Shown: piece after piece, positions 1 through 8,421 of the stretch
Layout of the letters: every line of letters begins with the position of its first letter
Numbering within the stretch: the first letter of the stretch is position 1
DNA from: Brevibacillus reuszeri
GTDB taxonomy: Bacteria; Bacillota; Bacilli; Brevibacillales; Brevibacillaceae
NCBI RefSeq assembly: GCF_002897295.1
Contig: NZ_BEXF01000007.1
Location: forward strand, 1 to 64,000
Direction: 5' to 3'
Length of the DNA: 64,000 bases
The notes under the pieces: generated by a model
What the model was told of the DNA's origin: nothing
Databases searched by the model: none
Seen by the model: the letters and a program-made list of their open reading frames with translations, nothing else
Position numbers and translations under genes: made by a program

Positions 1-26
1 TGATATTATCCCCTTTGAGTAGACAG
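1..26 (+). repeat. Left terminal inverted repeat of the IS3-family element
   Basis: Pairs with 1288-1313 at 18 of 26 positions. The best-conserved part is AGTAGACA, near the inner end. The window starts exactly on the TG dinucleotide expected at the tip. Confidence 0.75.
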
Positions 27-85
27 TGTAAAAAGCCCGCCCACCTAACGGTGGGTGGTACACTCTACTTGGAGGGGATTTTTCC

Positions 86-424
86 ATGGCTAAAAAAGGT
101 CAAACATTCAAGCGATATTCCGAGGAGTTTAAGCTGAGGGCAGTAAACATGTATCAAGAGGAAGGGATGGGTTATGAAGCAATAGCTAAAGAATTAGGGA
201 TACCTAGTAAAACTCAAGTTCGACAATGGGTACGAAAAAAGAATAGCGGCGAAAGTTTTGTGGATCAAAGAGGAAGGAATCGTTCGAGTGACACCCCATT
301 TGTTGGTCGTCCAAGAACCAAGTTTACTACTGTTGAAGAGGAAAGGGACTATTTAAAGGCGCAGGTAGAATACCTAAAAAAGCGCAATCCCAGTCTACAT
401 CTGGGGGGAAGGTATGGAAAATAA
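86..424 (+). CDS. IS3-family transposase OrfA (helix-turn-helix)
   Basis: A 112-residue protein that binds the ends of the insertion element. Residues about 8-60 look like the helix-turn-helix found in IS3/IS150-type OrfA proteins (YSEEFKLRAVNMY). Residues about 84-98 form a leucine-zipper-like stretch (EERDYLKAQVEYLKK). The start ATG follows a TTGGAGGGGA ribosome binding site. The last residues after LKKR look like frame run-off, because the biologically important product is probably the OrfAB fusion made by -1 frameshifting at 376-382. OrfA alone usually acts as a DNA-binding regulator of transposition; this is family knowledge. Confidence 0.9.
   Translation: MAKKGQTFKRYSEEFKLRAVNMYQEEGMGYEAIAKELGIPSKTQVRQWVRKKNSGESFVDQRGRNRSSDTPFVGRPRTKFTTVEEERDYLKAQVEYLKKRNPSLHLGGRYGK
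376..405 (+). promoter_or_regulatory. Programmed -1 ribosomal frameshift site (orfA to orfB)
   Basis: A canonical slippery heptamer A AAA AAG sits at 376-382 in the orfA frame (ctA AAA AAG). Six bases later a stem-loop CCCAG (389-393), 7-nt loop, CTGGG (401-405) follows. Slipping back one base enters a frame with no stop before orfB, whose frame matches position 382. This gives an OrfAB transposase of about 396 residues. Confidence 0.85.
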
Positions 425-432
425 CTCGGTTT

Positions 433-1275
433 ATGATCATGCACGAGATGCGTAAAAAATATCCACTTACTTGGTTGGTAGAAATCGCGCAAGTGTCACG
501 GTCGGGTTTTTACAAATGGCTTAGCACCAAAGGAAGGCCGTCAGCAAGAAATGAGTCCAATCAAAATTTGAAAAAGCATATGATGGCGATTCATTTGGAG
601 CATCCATACTACGGCTATCCACGAATGCAGATAGCATTAAAGAAGAAAGGATTGAATGCGAATCACAAGCGAATATACCGCCTGATGAAAGAATTAAACC
701 TTCAATCCATCATCAGAAAGAAGCGCCGCTATTTTGGTAAAGCTCCTTCCATTGTATATCCTAACTTACTTAACCGTAAGTTTAGAGTGGATAAGCCCAA
801 TAAGGTATTTGTAACAGATATAACGTATGTTGCACTTCATAACCGTTACTATTACCTTTCGGTCATTCAAGACCTATTTAACAACGAAGTTGTTGCCTGG
901 AAAATTTCCAAGCGAAATGATTTACAACTTGTGTTAGACACTGTAGAACAGCTAAACGATGAAAGAGACGTGCAGAAGGCAACCCTACATTCAGATCAGG
1001 GCTTCCAATACACGTCTCGACAGTACAATAAGCGAATAAAGGAACTTGGCATAAGTGGCAGCCACTCTCGCAAAGGAAACTGCCTTGATAACGCCTGCAT
1101 CGAATCCTTTTTTTCGCATCTCAAAACTGAGACATTGTACTTTACTGAGTGTAAGACAGAAGAAGACCTCTTTCAAGCTATTGAAAAATACATATGGTTT
1201 TATAACCATGAACGGTTTCAGAAAAAATTAAACCAGTGTGCCCCGGTAGAATACCGAAACACACTGGCTGCTTAG
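433..1275 (+). CDS. IS3-family transposase OrfB (DDE integrase domain)
   Basis: A 280-residue catalytic part of the transposase, normally made as the C-terminal half of OrfAB. An N-terminal HTH_21-like segment (about residues 40-95, HPYYGYPRMQIALKKKG) precedes an rve-type RNase-H-fold core. The catalytic triad is visible: D129 (VTDITYV), D188 (LHSDQG) and E224 (DNACIESFF), with 35 residues between the second D and the E, as in IS3. The C-terminus FYNHERFQKKLNQCAPVEY is typical of the family. No frameshift or internal stop is seen, so the element is apparently functional. Confidence 0.93.
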   Translation: MIMHEMRKKYPLTWLVEIAQVSRSGFYKWLSTKGRPSARNESNQNLKKHMMAIHLEHPYYGYPRMQIALKKKGLNANHKRIYRLMKELNLQSIIRKKRRYFGKAPSIVYPNLLNRKFRVDKPNKVFVTDITYVALHNRYYYLSVIQDLFNNEVVAWKISKRNDLQLVLDTVEQLNDERDVQKATLHSDQGFQYTSRQYNKRIKELGISGSHSRKGNCLDNACIESFFSHLKTETLYFTECKTEEDLFQAIEKYIWFYNHERFQKKLNQCAPVEYRNTLAA

Positions 1276-1287
1276 GCTTTTTTAATT

Positions 1288-1313
1288 GTGTCTACTTGAC
1301 AGGGGTAAGACCA
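1288..1313 (-). repeat. Right terminal inverted repeat of the IS3-family element
   Basis: Partner of 1-26. It lies 13 bp after the orfB stop codon and ends in CA, the usual right tip. Confidence 0.75.
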
Positions 1314-1338
1314 CCCTGCGTCGTGCTTTTTCTATGCT

Positions 1339-1944
1339 CTAGATGACTCCTCGTTTTTCGAGATAGGCAATAACCATTTGAACAGATTCCTCAATCGTTT
1401 GCTCATGGCTCTCGATGACTAGCTCGGCTGAGACCGGCTCCTCATAGGGGGAAGATATTCCTGTAAACTGGCTGATTTCCCCGTTCCTCGCTTTTTGATA
1501 CAGCCCTTTTACATCACGTCGTTCGCACTCTTCCAACGGGCATTTTACATAGACCTCGATGAATTCTCCCTCGTCCACCAGACTGCGGGCCAGCTCCCTG
1601 TCTTCCCGGTACGGGGAAATGAAGGCTGTCAACGTGATGACGCCTGCATCCACAAACAGCTTGGCGACTTCACCGATTCGGCGTATGTTTTCTTTTCGAT
1701 CATCTGGACCAAAGCCCAATCCCCGATTCAGGCCATGCCGTATATTATCGCCATCGAGTACATAGCTCGCCAAGCCCCGCTGATGCAGCTCATACTCCAC
1801 TGCGTTGGCCAGCGTAGACTTGCCTGCACCCGACAAACCGGTAAACCAAAGGATTGCGCTCTTGTGGCCAGTCCGCTGTTGTCGATCTGTTTTCGTTACA
1901 GTAGTCGGATGCCATACGATATTAGCGGTAGTATCTCTGCTCAA
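1339..1944 (-). CDS. cysC: Adenylyl-sulfate (APS) kinase
   Basis: Phosphorylates APS with ATP to give PAPS in cytoplasmic sulfate assimilation. The 201-residue protein has the P-loop GLSGAGKST at residues 36-44, the [10 protein letters not shown] substrate segment, and FISPYREDR, all hallmarks of CysC. The reading frame extends upstream to an ATG at 2001, but that overlaps sat. A TTG at 1944 with GAGAGGAAG eight bases before it gives an N-terminus ([13 protein letters not shown]) like that of Bacillus CysC, so it is chosen. It is the last gene of the operon, 25 nt after sat. An IS element follows directly, and no terminator is visible between them. Confidence 0.92.
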   Translation of the reverse strand: MSRDTTANIVWHPTTVTKTDRQQRTGHKSAILWFTGLSGAGKSTLANAVEYELHQRGLASYVLDGDNIRHGLNRGLGFGPDDRKENIRRIGEVAKLFVDAGVITLTAFISPYREDRELARSLVDEGEFIEVYVKCPLEECERRDVKGLYQKARNGEISQFTGISSPYEEPVSAELVIESHEQTIEESVQMVIAYLEKRGVI

Positions 1945-1969
1945 AAGTATCACTTCCTCTCTCTTCTCC

Positions 1970-3115
1970 CTATCCAACAGAAAGCGGTCGCAAGCCCTCA
2001 ATCAATACCCTCGCCACCTCAGGTCGGCTAAATTCCGGCGGCGGGGCTTCTCCTCGCGACAACATCTCTCTGACTTTGGTCCCGGACAGAGCAACATGAT
2101 GCTCGACTCCATGCGGGCAAGTTTTCGTCGATGCCATATTTCCGCAGGTACGGCAGTAAAAGCTGTTTTCAAAAAATAACGGGGTGATCCCCAGCTCTTC
2201 TGGTGTAAAGTTGTGAAAAATGTGCTGGGCGTCATATGTACCGTAGTAGTTGCCGACACCAGCGTGATCCCGTCCGACAATAAAATGCGTGCAGCCGTAA
2301 TTTTTTCGGACCAGTGCATGAAAAATTGCTTCACGCGGACCAGCATAGCGCATCGCGGCAGGAAAAACGGCAAGCTGAACCCGGCTTTGCGGATAATACT
2401 TTTGCAGCAGCACCTGATAGCTCTCCATCCGCACATTCGCCGGAATATCGTCCGCTTTTGTTTCTCCTACGAGCGGATTTAAGAACAGGCCGTCCACAAT
2501 CTCCAGCGCTGACTTTTGGATATACTCATGTGCGCGATGTACGGGGTTACGGGTCTGGAAGCCTACAATCGTTTTCCAGCCCTTCTCGCTAAACTGCGCT
2601 CTCGTTTCGACGGGGTCGTAGTAGTGACTGGCAAACTCGCCTTTCTCGGTTCGTTTTACGAGTGTAATGGGACCGCCAAGATAGACATCTGGCCGCTCCA
2701 GCAGCTTTTTCACACCAGGGTGGTTCTCATCATCTGTACCATATACCTGCTGAGCCTCTCGCTGCTTATCTGGGTAAAAAATATCCACAATATCCAATAA
2801 CCCGTAAACGATTCCATGATGGGTCAAGCGCACCTGCTGACCAATCTGCAGTGCTTCGGCTTTTTCTCGAGAGACAGGGAGCGTAATCGGTATACTCCAT
2901 ACGCTTCCATCAGCAAGCCTCATCCTTTCGACCACAGAGTCGTAATTTTTCTGATCGAGAAAACCGGTAATCGGGCTATAGCCCCCGATCGCAATCAGCT
3001 CAAGATCTGACAAGGAAAAGGCATCGATCTCCACATCGTGGGTCTGCAGCGACAAGTCTGCTTCTGGATCAAAACGATTTACCAAAATATCGTTGCGCTT
3101 GGTACTCTGACTCAC
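1970..3115 (-). CDS. sat: Sulfate adenylyltransferase (ATP sulfurylase)
   Basis: Activates sulfate with ATP to form adenylyl sulfate and pyrophosphate, the first committed step of sulfate assimilation. The protein of about 381 residues carries [10 protein letters not shown] (187-196) and GRDHAG (281-286), the two nucleotide-binding motifs of the homo-oligomeric bacterial and archaeal type. A Cys cluster (C321, C324, C333, in CRTCG and CPHG) probably binds zinc. Two GTG starts exist at 3121 and 3115; GAGGAG lies nine bases before the second and only three before the first, so 3115 is preferred. It sits between cysH (50 nt upstream) and cysC. Confidence 0.93.
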   Translation of the reverse strand: MSQSTKRNDILVNRFDPEADLSLQTHDVEIDAFSLSDLELIAIGGYSPITGFLDQKNYDSVVERMRLADGSVWSIPITLPVSREKAEALQIGQQVRLTHHGIVYGLLDIVDIFYPDKQREAQQVYGTDDENHPGVKKLLERPDVYLGGPITLVKRTEKGEFASHYYDPVETRAQFSEKGWKTIVGFQTRNPVHRAHEYIQKSALEIVDGLFLNPLVGETKADDIPANVRMESYQVLLQKYYPQSRVQLAVFPAAMRYAGPREAIFHALVRKNYGCTHFIVGRDHAGVGNYYGTYDAQHIFHNFTPEELGITPLFFENSFYCRTCGNMASTKTCPHGVEHHVALSGTKVREMLSRGEAPPPEFSRPEVARVLIEGLRPLSVG

Positions 3116-3171
3116 TTGCACTCACTCCTCATCCCTATTTCGTACATGTTGACGCACAGTCGTCATCGCCA

Positions 3172-3888
3172 TCATTTGGCGAGATGAAGACCACATTCCG
3201 TTTTGCCAAGCTGTGACCAGCGACCCGCGCGAGAATCCTCTCCTTCTTTGACAGGACGTGTACACGGTGCACAGCCTATGCTTGGATAGCTTTGGTCATG
3301 CAGCGGGTTGTACGGCAGATCAAACATGCGGATGTACTGCCAGACCTCATCTGTTTTCCAATGGATGAGCGGACAGATTTTCAGCGATTGAAACTTCTCA
3401 TCACGATTGACGAATTGTACATCAGCTCTTGTCGCAGATTGCTCCCTGCGCAGGCCAGACATCCAGGCGACGGCGCCTTTCAGCACGCTTTCCATCGGGT
3501 CGACCTTGCGAATTTGGCAGCAAAGATCAGGCTGGCTTTTCCATAGCTCTTCCCCATGAATCTCAGCTTGTTGTGTAAGCGAAAGCACAGGCTCTTTGAT
3601 CGTTAAGCGAAGCCCCGGATACTTGGCTCGAATCTGCTCGATCAGGGCGTACGTCTGCGGGAAATGAAGATGAGTGTCCAAAAATGTGACACGTGCATCC
3701 TTTTTGACTCCACTAATCATATCCAAGAGCACCATTGCTTCTGCCCCAAAGCTGCAGGAATAGATCAATTCATCGGAAAACGTCTCGTATGCCCATTTGA
3801 TTACATCGATCGTGTCACCTTTTCCCAAGCTTTTATTGATTTGTGTGAGCTGTTCATGGGTTGCCGACGAATAACGCAAACTGCTCAT
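3172..3888 (-). CDS. cysH: Assimilatory APS/PAPS reductase
   Basis: Reduces activated sulfate to sulfite with thioredoxin as electron donor. The 238-residue protein has an ATP-PPase-like fold (SFGAEAMVLLD near 47) and the cysteine pattern of the 4Fe-4S class: CC at 123-124 (CCQIRK), CAPC at 206-209, and the catalytic ECGLH at 231-235. The iron-sulfur ligands point to APS as a substrate, and Bacillus enzymes of this type accept both APS and PAPS (family knowledge). Its start overlaps the end of cysP by 4 bp, so the two are translationally coupled. Confidence 0.93.
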   Translation of the reverse strand: MSSLRYSSATHEQLTQINKSLGKGDTIDVIKWAYETFSDELIYSCSFGAEAMVLLDMISGVKKDARVTFLDTHLHFPQTYALIEQIRAKYPGLRLTIKEPVLSLTQQAEIHGEELWKSQPDLCCQIRKVDPMESVLKGAVAWMSGLRREQSATRADVQFVNRDEKFQSLKICPLIHWKTDEVWQYIRMFDLPYNPLHDQSYPSIGCAPCTRPVKEGEDSRAGRWSQLGKTECGLHLAK

Positions 3889-4970
3889 ATGCCTCCCCCT
3901 TGATCGTTGATCGAACTATTCTCCCTGCGTATCAACCGAATCAGTGCGACGAAGCCGAGCGTCGCGATAAAGACACTGACTAAAACTGCCAGCGTATACA
4001 GATCAAATCGCAGAAAAAGATGGACAAACGCAAACGATACGACTAGCGACGATACAGGTGAAACAATCCAGACCATCATGATCTGCTTGATGATTCCCTT
4101 TTGCCACAAAGCAAAGCCCTTTTCGGCCGTTCCGACCCCAAGTATGGCGCAGGTCGTTGCCTGTGTGAGCGGGACGGGTATGCCGAACAAGGAAGCGATG
4201 ATGACGAGCGTCCCACCAGTAAAAGAGACGGCACTGCCCTGAAGCAGTGAGAGCGATGTGATTTTTTTCCCGTTCGTTTCCAGCACTTTTCCACCTAGCA
4301 GCATACATCCTAAGGCAACGGCAAAGCCGCCAAGCCACACGCCGGAATTACTCGTCATCAAGCCAGCCCCAACCAATGGACCAACGGCATTGGCAACATT
4401 GTTCATCCCAGCTGAAAAGGCTTCATAAACACCGCAACCCACCAGTAAAATGGACAGCCAGCGCTCTCCCTTTGAACCGGGCTCTTGCAGATGTGGCCAG
4501 CGCTTTTGCACGCGTCTGATCAGCTTGCCGGAGAAATAGGCTCCAATAAAAGCGACAGCAGGTACGAGCAGCCAAAAAGCAACAATAACGAGCAAATGCC
4601 CTGCGAAAAGCGATTGATAGGCAAGTCCCACACCTACGATCGAGCCTACTGTTACCTCACTCGTCGACAACGGAATTCCTAGCAGATTCGCTCCGAATAA
4701 AGTAAGCGTAGCGGAGGCAAGAACAATGACGACGACCTCGACACTCATCAAAGTGACCGGAATAATTCCGCCGCTGATTGTCTTGACTACCTCTTTTCCG
4801 CCCAAAACAGCTCCCAGAAGCGCCGCAATCGCTACCAGAAGCATTGCCGTACGTCTGTTTTTGATAGCACCACTACCATATGCTGCGCCCATAGATGCGG
4901 CTGTCCCGCTCGCTCCGATATTCATGGCGAAAAACAATGCAATGGCGATCGCGACATAACTCCAATCCAC
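3885..4970 (-). CDS. cysP: Sulfate permease, PiT family
   Basis: An integral membrane transporter of 361 residues with about ten hydrophobic segments. The two PiT repeats are recognisable: MNIGASGTAASMGAAYGSGA near the N-terminus and MNNVANAVGPLVGAG in the middle. PiT proteins usually carry phosphate, but the Bacillus homologue CysP carries sulfate. The position inside the sulfate operon, overlapping cysH by 4 bp, makes sulfate the likely substrate; this is inference from context. The start is GTG with AGGAGGT ten bases upstream. Confidence 0.88.
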   Translation of the reverse strand: MDWSYVAIAIALFFAMNIGASGTAASMGAAYGSGAIKNRRTAMLLVAIAALLGAVLGGKEVVKTISGGIIPVTLMSVEVVVIVLASATLTLFGANLLGIPLSTSEVTVGSIVGVGLAYQSLFAGHLLVIVAFWLLVPAVAFIGAYFSGKLIRRVQKRWPHLQEPGSKGERWLSILLVGCGVYEAFSAGMNNVANAVGPLVGAGLMTSNSGVWLGGFAVALGCMLLGGKVLETNGKKITSLSLLQGSAVSFTGGTLVIIASLFGIPVPLTQATTCAILGVGTAEKGFALWQKGIIKQIMMVWIVSPVSSLVVSFAFVHLFLRFDLYTLAVLVSVFIATLGFVALIRLIRRENSSINDQGGGI

Positions 4971-4998
4971 GAGCTGTACTACCTCCTGTCATGCGAAT

Positions 4999-6468
4999 CT
5001 AGCAGCTTACCGTCTTTTCCGGTTCGAGTGAGGTCTGCTCAAGCTGTTCGAGTGAGAAGACATGCCAGCCTAGCTCTCTCGCTTTCCTCTCAGTCTCCTT
5101 GCCGGCGCATATCATCGGCTTTGTTTGCCAATCTGCGCCCGCAAATGACTTCAGCGCGGGCAAGTCGTAGCTGTCATCTGTCGCAAGCCAGTCAACCGGT
5201 TGCTTCAAAAGCCATTTGGCAGCTGGATGTGTCTGGCTCCACTCTAGCTCTCCTGCTTGGACAGTATGCGTTACCGTTCCGAGTGCGTGCAGCACAACCA
5301 TGCTATCTCCATTTCTGAGATAGAGCAGACGCTCCCCTTTTCGCAGAGCGAGGTAGTGATGCAGGTGAGCCGGCTCCATCGCTTCATCCACAATTTCATC
5401 GGGGTAAAGTCCGTTTTGCTCCAAAGCCTCTGCTGTCTCCGCCCCTCGTGCTGCCAGCTTGCCTTTGAGCTGCCTGAGGTCGAATTTGCGACGACGCAGC
5501 TCTTGCAGGAAAAACGAAACTTGCCGCGCATCATCAAATACAAGCCATTGGTAGGAGAAGAAATCTGCAGGAATCCCCCTGTCGCTAGCTATTGCCCCTG
5601 AGCTTTCCACTAGTGGAATCGAGATCACTTCTGCTCCCAGCTGCTCTAGCCTGCTAGCGAGATTTTCAGCGTTTGATTCAGCCCGCTTCGATGCAACCGC
5701 GATCCTCTTGCCAAACAGCGGCCGTGACTCAAACCAATTCAGTGACTCCCGCAGTCGGACTACCTCCCCGATGACAATTATGGCTGGCGCTGTAAAGCCC
5801 GCAAAAGCCACCTCCTGATCAATCGTTTCCAGCTTACCCACGAGTGTTTGCTGCTCCCCCAGCGTGCCCCAGCGAACCAGTGCGACAGGAGTTTCCTTTG
5901 CCTTGCCGTGTGTCAGGAGACGTTCTTTCATACGCGAGAGATTTTTTACGCCCATATAGATGACGATCGTTTCTACTGAGGACAGGGCAGCCCAATCAGG
6001 CTCCTTCCCCGCATTTTTGTCGCAAAGATGACCCGTAACAAACGCAACAGAGGAGTTGTAATCCCTGTGCGTCAGCGGAATTCCAGCATACAGCGGAGCT
6101 GCCATCCCGGAGGTGACCCCGGGTACGATCTCAAACGGAATGGCATGCGCTACGCAAATCTGTGCCTCTTCGCCCACTCTGCCGAACATGCTCGGGTCAC
6201 CCCCTTTCAGGCGAACCACTGTCTGCCCCTTTTGGGCTTCCTCAATCAATAGACGGTTGATCTCATCCTGTGGCAGTGTATGACGATCCGCTTCCTTGCC
6301 GCAGTAAATCAGCTTGGCTTCCTTATTGACATGAGTGAGGAGCAACGGATTGGCAAGTCGGTCATAAATGACAACGTCCGCCCGTTCCAGCGCTTCTTTT
6401 CCGCGGATCGTGAGCAGCTTTGGATCACCGGGCCCTGCTCCTACAAACAAGACACTGCCTGTCTTCAT
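4999..6468 (-). CDS. cobA: Uroporphyrinogen-III C-methyltransferase fused to a HemD-like domain
   Basis: A 489-residue two-domain enzyme for siroheme synthesis, the cofactor of sulfite reductase. Residues about 1-245 are SUMT: the SAM-binding LFVGAGPGDPKLLTIRGK and later VRLKGGDPSMFGR are classic. Residues about 255-489 (RIAVASKRAESNAENLASRL) resemble uroporphyrinogen-III synthase, HemD. The fusion would couple ring closure to C2/C7 methylation and divert uroporphyrinogen III from heme. The frame opens at 6492, but AAGGAGG lies eight bases before the ATG at 6468, which is therefore chosen. The neighbours are the DUF3906-like gene (50 nt upstream) and cysP (28 nt downstream). Confidence 0.9.
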   Translation of the reverse strand: MKTGSVLFVGAGPGDPKLLTIRGKEALERADVVIYDRLANPLLLTHVNKEAKLIYCGKEADRHTLPQDEINRLLIEEAQKGQTVVRLKGGDPSMFGRVGEEAQICVAHAIPFEIVPGVTSGMAAPLYAGIPLTHRDYNSSVAFVTGHLCDKNAGKEPDWAALSSVETIVIYMGVKNLSRMKERLLTHGKAKETPVALVRWGTLGEQQTLVGKLETIDQEVAFAGFTAPAIIVIGEVVRLRESLNWFESRPLFGKRIAVASKRAESNAENLASRLEQLGAEVISIPLVESSGAIASDRGIPADFFSYQWLVFDDARQVSFFLQELRRRKFDLRQLKGKLAARGAETAEALEQNGLYPDEIVDEAMEPAHLHHYLALRKGERLLYLRNGDSMVVLHALGTVTHTVQAGELEWSQTHPAAKWLLKQPVDWLATDDSYDLPALKSFAGADWQTKPMICAGKETERKARELGWHVFSLEQLEQTSLEPEKTVSC

Positions 6469-6518
6469 CCTGTCGTACCTCCTTGGTGCCATTTATGACC
6501 TGAATGATTACTCATGAA

Positions 6519-6758
6519 TTAGCTGAAATGGGAGGTTTCCACTACGTACCCAACGCCTTGGCGGCCAAGCGGCTTCTTCTCAACCAGACTAAGCTCCTTG
6601 ATGCGTGGGGGAGCTACCGTATGTCGCAAAATATTGTTCTCGGCGGTCGAAAACGCACGCTCATCTGATTTTGCTATCACGACTACTGTCAGCAGCCTGC
6701 CTTCCTCCAGCACGGCTTCTAGCTTGTAAAGATAGCTCTCTGCCTGTTCTTCTGCCAT
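6519..6758 (-). CDS. Small conserved protein, probably DUF3906 family
   Basis: A 79-residue soluble protein with no signal peptide or membrane segment. It alternates beta-like stretches (YLYKLEAVLEEGRLLTVVVI) with a charged helix (DERAFSTAENNILRH) and ends in VEKKPLGRQGVGYVVET. The pattern resembles the small DUF3906 proteins that accompany sulfite reductase and siroheme genes in Bacillus; this is from memory, without a search. Its function is unknown. The position between sulfite reductase (40 nt upstream) and SUMT/HemD suggests a role in siroheme delivery or enzyme assembly. The ATG has AAGAGGG seven bases upstream. Confidence 0.75.
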   Translation of the reverse strand: MAEEQAESYLYKLEAVLEEGRLLTVVVIAKSDERAFSTAENNILRHTVAPPRIKELSLVEKKPLGRQGVGYVVETSHFS

Positions 6759-6798
6759 CGCATGTCCCTCTTTTCGTATGCCTTGGTCGCGGACGCTT

Positions 6799-8421
6799 TT
6801 ACGCCGTTTGCAAAATGCTGTCCACCTGCTCCTGGATATGTGTTAGCCCTACACGTTCTACATAGCGCCAGTACTGCTCGCCTTCTTGACGTTCTTCCTT
6901 GTAGAGCGTAATCAATTGAGCGAGGAATGGGCCTAAGCGATCTACCGTAATGCGGGCATTCAGCTTGCGGTTAAATTGGGCTTCCTCCAGCGTTCCTCCT
7001 ACATGGATGTCAAACGCCTCCACCATTCCGCTCGGAGTCTTCACGAGCGCACCTTGCAAGCCGATATCGGCAATCTGCCTTTGACCGCATGAATTTGGAC
7101 AGCCAATCATATGAATGCGCAGTGGCGTATCCAAAACAACTGTGTCATCCAGATACTGTGCCAGTGAACGCATCCGCTCTTTCGTTTCGACGATAGCCAG
7201 ATTGCAGTATTCTGTTCCGGTGCATGATACTGCATACCCGACAAATGTACTTGGAGTTAATTTGAATCGATTGACGATCAGCGTTTCTTCACGGAAAGCT
7301 TCGACTTTATCTTTTGCAATATTGCGAATCAAAACATTTTGCGTGTTGCACGTACCGATTGTTCCATCCCCGTACTCATCTGCGAGACGCGCCAGCTCGA
7401 TCAGCTCTTCTGCATTCATCCGACCAACTGGAACCGACAAGCCCGCATAGTACAGACCCTCCTGACGCTGTTCATGAATCCCGTAAAAATAGCCACCATT
7501 CCAGCCCTTGAGCAAATCCTCACCGCCAGCCTCCAGCTCACCTACCAGCTGGATCAGCTCGTCTTTGAATTTCTCTGCGCCCCAGTCGGCTACGAGGAAT
7601 TTTAGACGGGCATGAGTCCGTTTTTGCCGATAACCGAAATCGCGGAAGAGCGTCGTTACTCCTTCGGCTACCTTCACCACTTCTTCTGGGCGGACAAATA
7701 TATCGAGCTGTTTGGCAAGATGGGGCTTTGCAGATAATCCCCCGCCTACCCATACATGGAATCCGATGATTTCCTCACCTGCAATCGTCTTCTTCGCAGG
7801 GGTGAAGGCGAGGTCGTTGATTTGGGCGTGAGCAGCATTGTGTATATTAGCCGATATGGACATTTTGTATTTGCGTGGCAAGTTGGAGAACTCGCGATTT
7901 AGCAAAAAGAATTTCTCCAGCTCTGATACGAGAGGACGTGTATCGATTACTTCGTGTGGATCAATCCCTGCCAATGGATTCCCCATAATTTGGCGCGGGC
8001 AGTCTCCACATGCCTCGAACGAGGATAGCCCGACAGAGGCCAGTCGATCAAAAATATCAGCCAGTGTCTCTACTGTTAGCCAGTGAAACTGAACGGCCTG
8101 GCGAGTCGTGACGTCTACCAGATCGCGTCCGTAGTCCTGGGCGATACGCGCAAGCACCCGTGCCTGCTCACTGCTCAATATCCCGCCGGGAATACGCACG
8201 CGCATCATAAAGTGACCGTCTTTTGGCCGCTGCTGGTAGACACCCGCCCATTTGAAGCGGTCCATATCAGAAGATTCAATCGATTGAAAGCCTTCTTTGG
8301 AATAGGTATTGACGATCGTCTCGATAACATCCAACCCGTCCTTTTCCAGCTTGGTGAACTCCATCTTGTTCAAGGAAGGATCATCTGCCCATTTCCACTG
8401 CTTTCTCTCTGCCATACTCAT
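6799..8421 (-). CDS. Ferredoxin-type sulfite reductase (siroheme, 4Fe-4S)
   Basis: Six-electron reduction of sulfite to sulfide. The 540-residue single-subunit enzyme belongs to the nitrite/sulfite reductase family, with ferredoxin-like half-domains (KDGHFMMRVRIPGG near 68) and the cluster ligands C400, C406 (CTGTEYC) and C441, C445 (CPNSC) that bridge siroheme and a 4Fe-4S cluster. B. subtilis uses the two-subunit CysIJ instead; this type presumably takes electrons from ferredoxin. Context favours sulfite over nitrite. The ATG at 8421 has AAAGGAG five bases upstream, and the gene overlaps sirB by 41 bp. Confidence 0.9.
   Translation of the reverse strand: MSMAERKQWKWADDPSLNKMEFTKLEKDGLDVIETIVNTYSKEGFQSIESSDMDRFKWAGVYQQRPKDGHFMMRVRIPGGILSSEQARVLARIAQDYGRDLVDVTTRQAVQFHWLTVETLADIFDRLASVGLSSFEACGDCPRQIMGNPLAGIDPHEVIDTRPLVSELEKFFLLNREFSNLPRKYKMSISANIHNAAHAQINDLAFTPAKKTIAGEEIIGFHVWVGGGLSAKPHLAKQLDIFVRPEEVVKVAEGVTTLFRDFGYRQKRTHARLKFLVADWGAEKFKDELIQLVGELEAGGEDLLKGWNGGYFYGIHEQRQEGLYYAGLSVPVGRMNAEELIELARLADEYGDGTIGTCNTQNVLIRNIAKDKVEAFREETLIVNRFKLTPSTFVGYAVSCTGTEYCNLAIVETKERMRSLAQYLDDTVVLDTPLRIHMIGCPNSCGQRQIADIGLQGALVKTPSGMVEAFDIHVGGTLEEAQFNRKLNARITVDRLGPFLAQLITLYKEERQEGEQYWRYVERVGLTHIQEQVDSILQTA

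Larger units (their letters stand above)
1..1313 (+). mobile_element. Complete IS3-family insertion sequence
   Basis: The element carries two overlapping-frame transposase ORFs and has imperfect terminal inverted repeats. The left end (1-26, beginning TGATATTATCCCC) and the reverse complement of the right end (1288-1313, beginning TGGTCTTACCCC) agree at 18 of 26 positions, including a shared AGTAGACA block, and both end in TG/CA as IS3-family elements do. A perfect 6-bp hairpin (40-55, CCCACC/GGTGGG) lies just before the first ribosome binding site and may block translation from outside transcripts. The element abuts the 3' end of cysC with 25 bp between. The left flank is outside the window, so target duplication cannot be judged. 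Both ORFs are intact, so it may be active. Confidence 0.9.
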
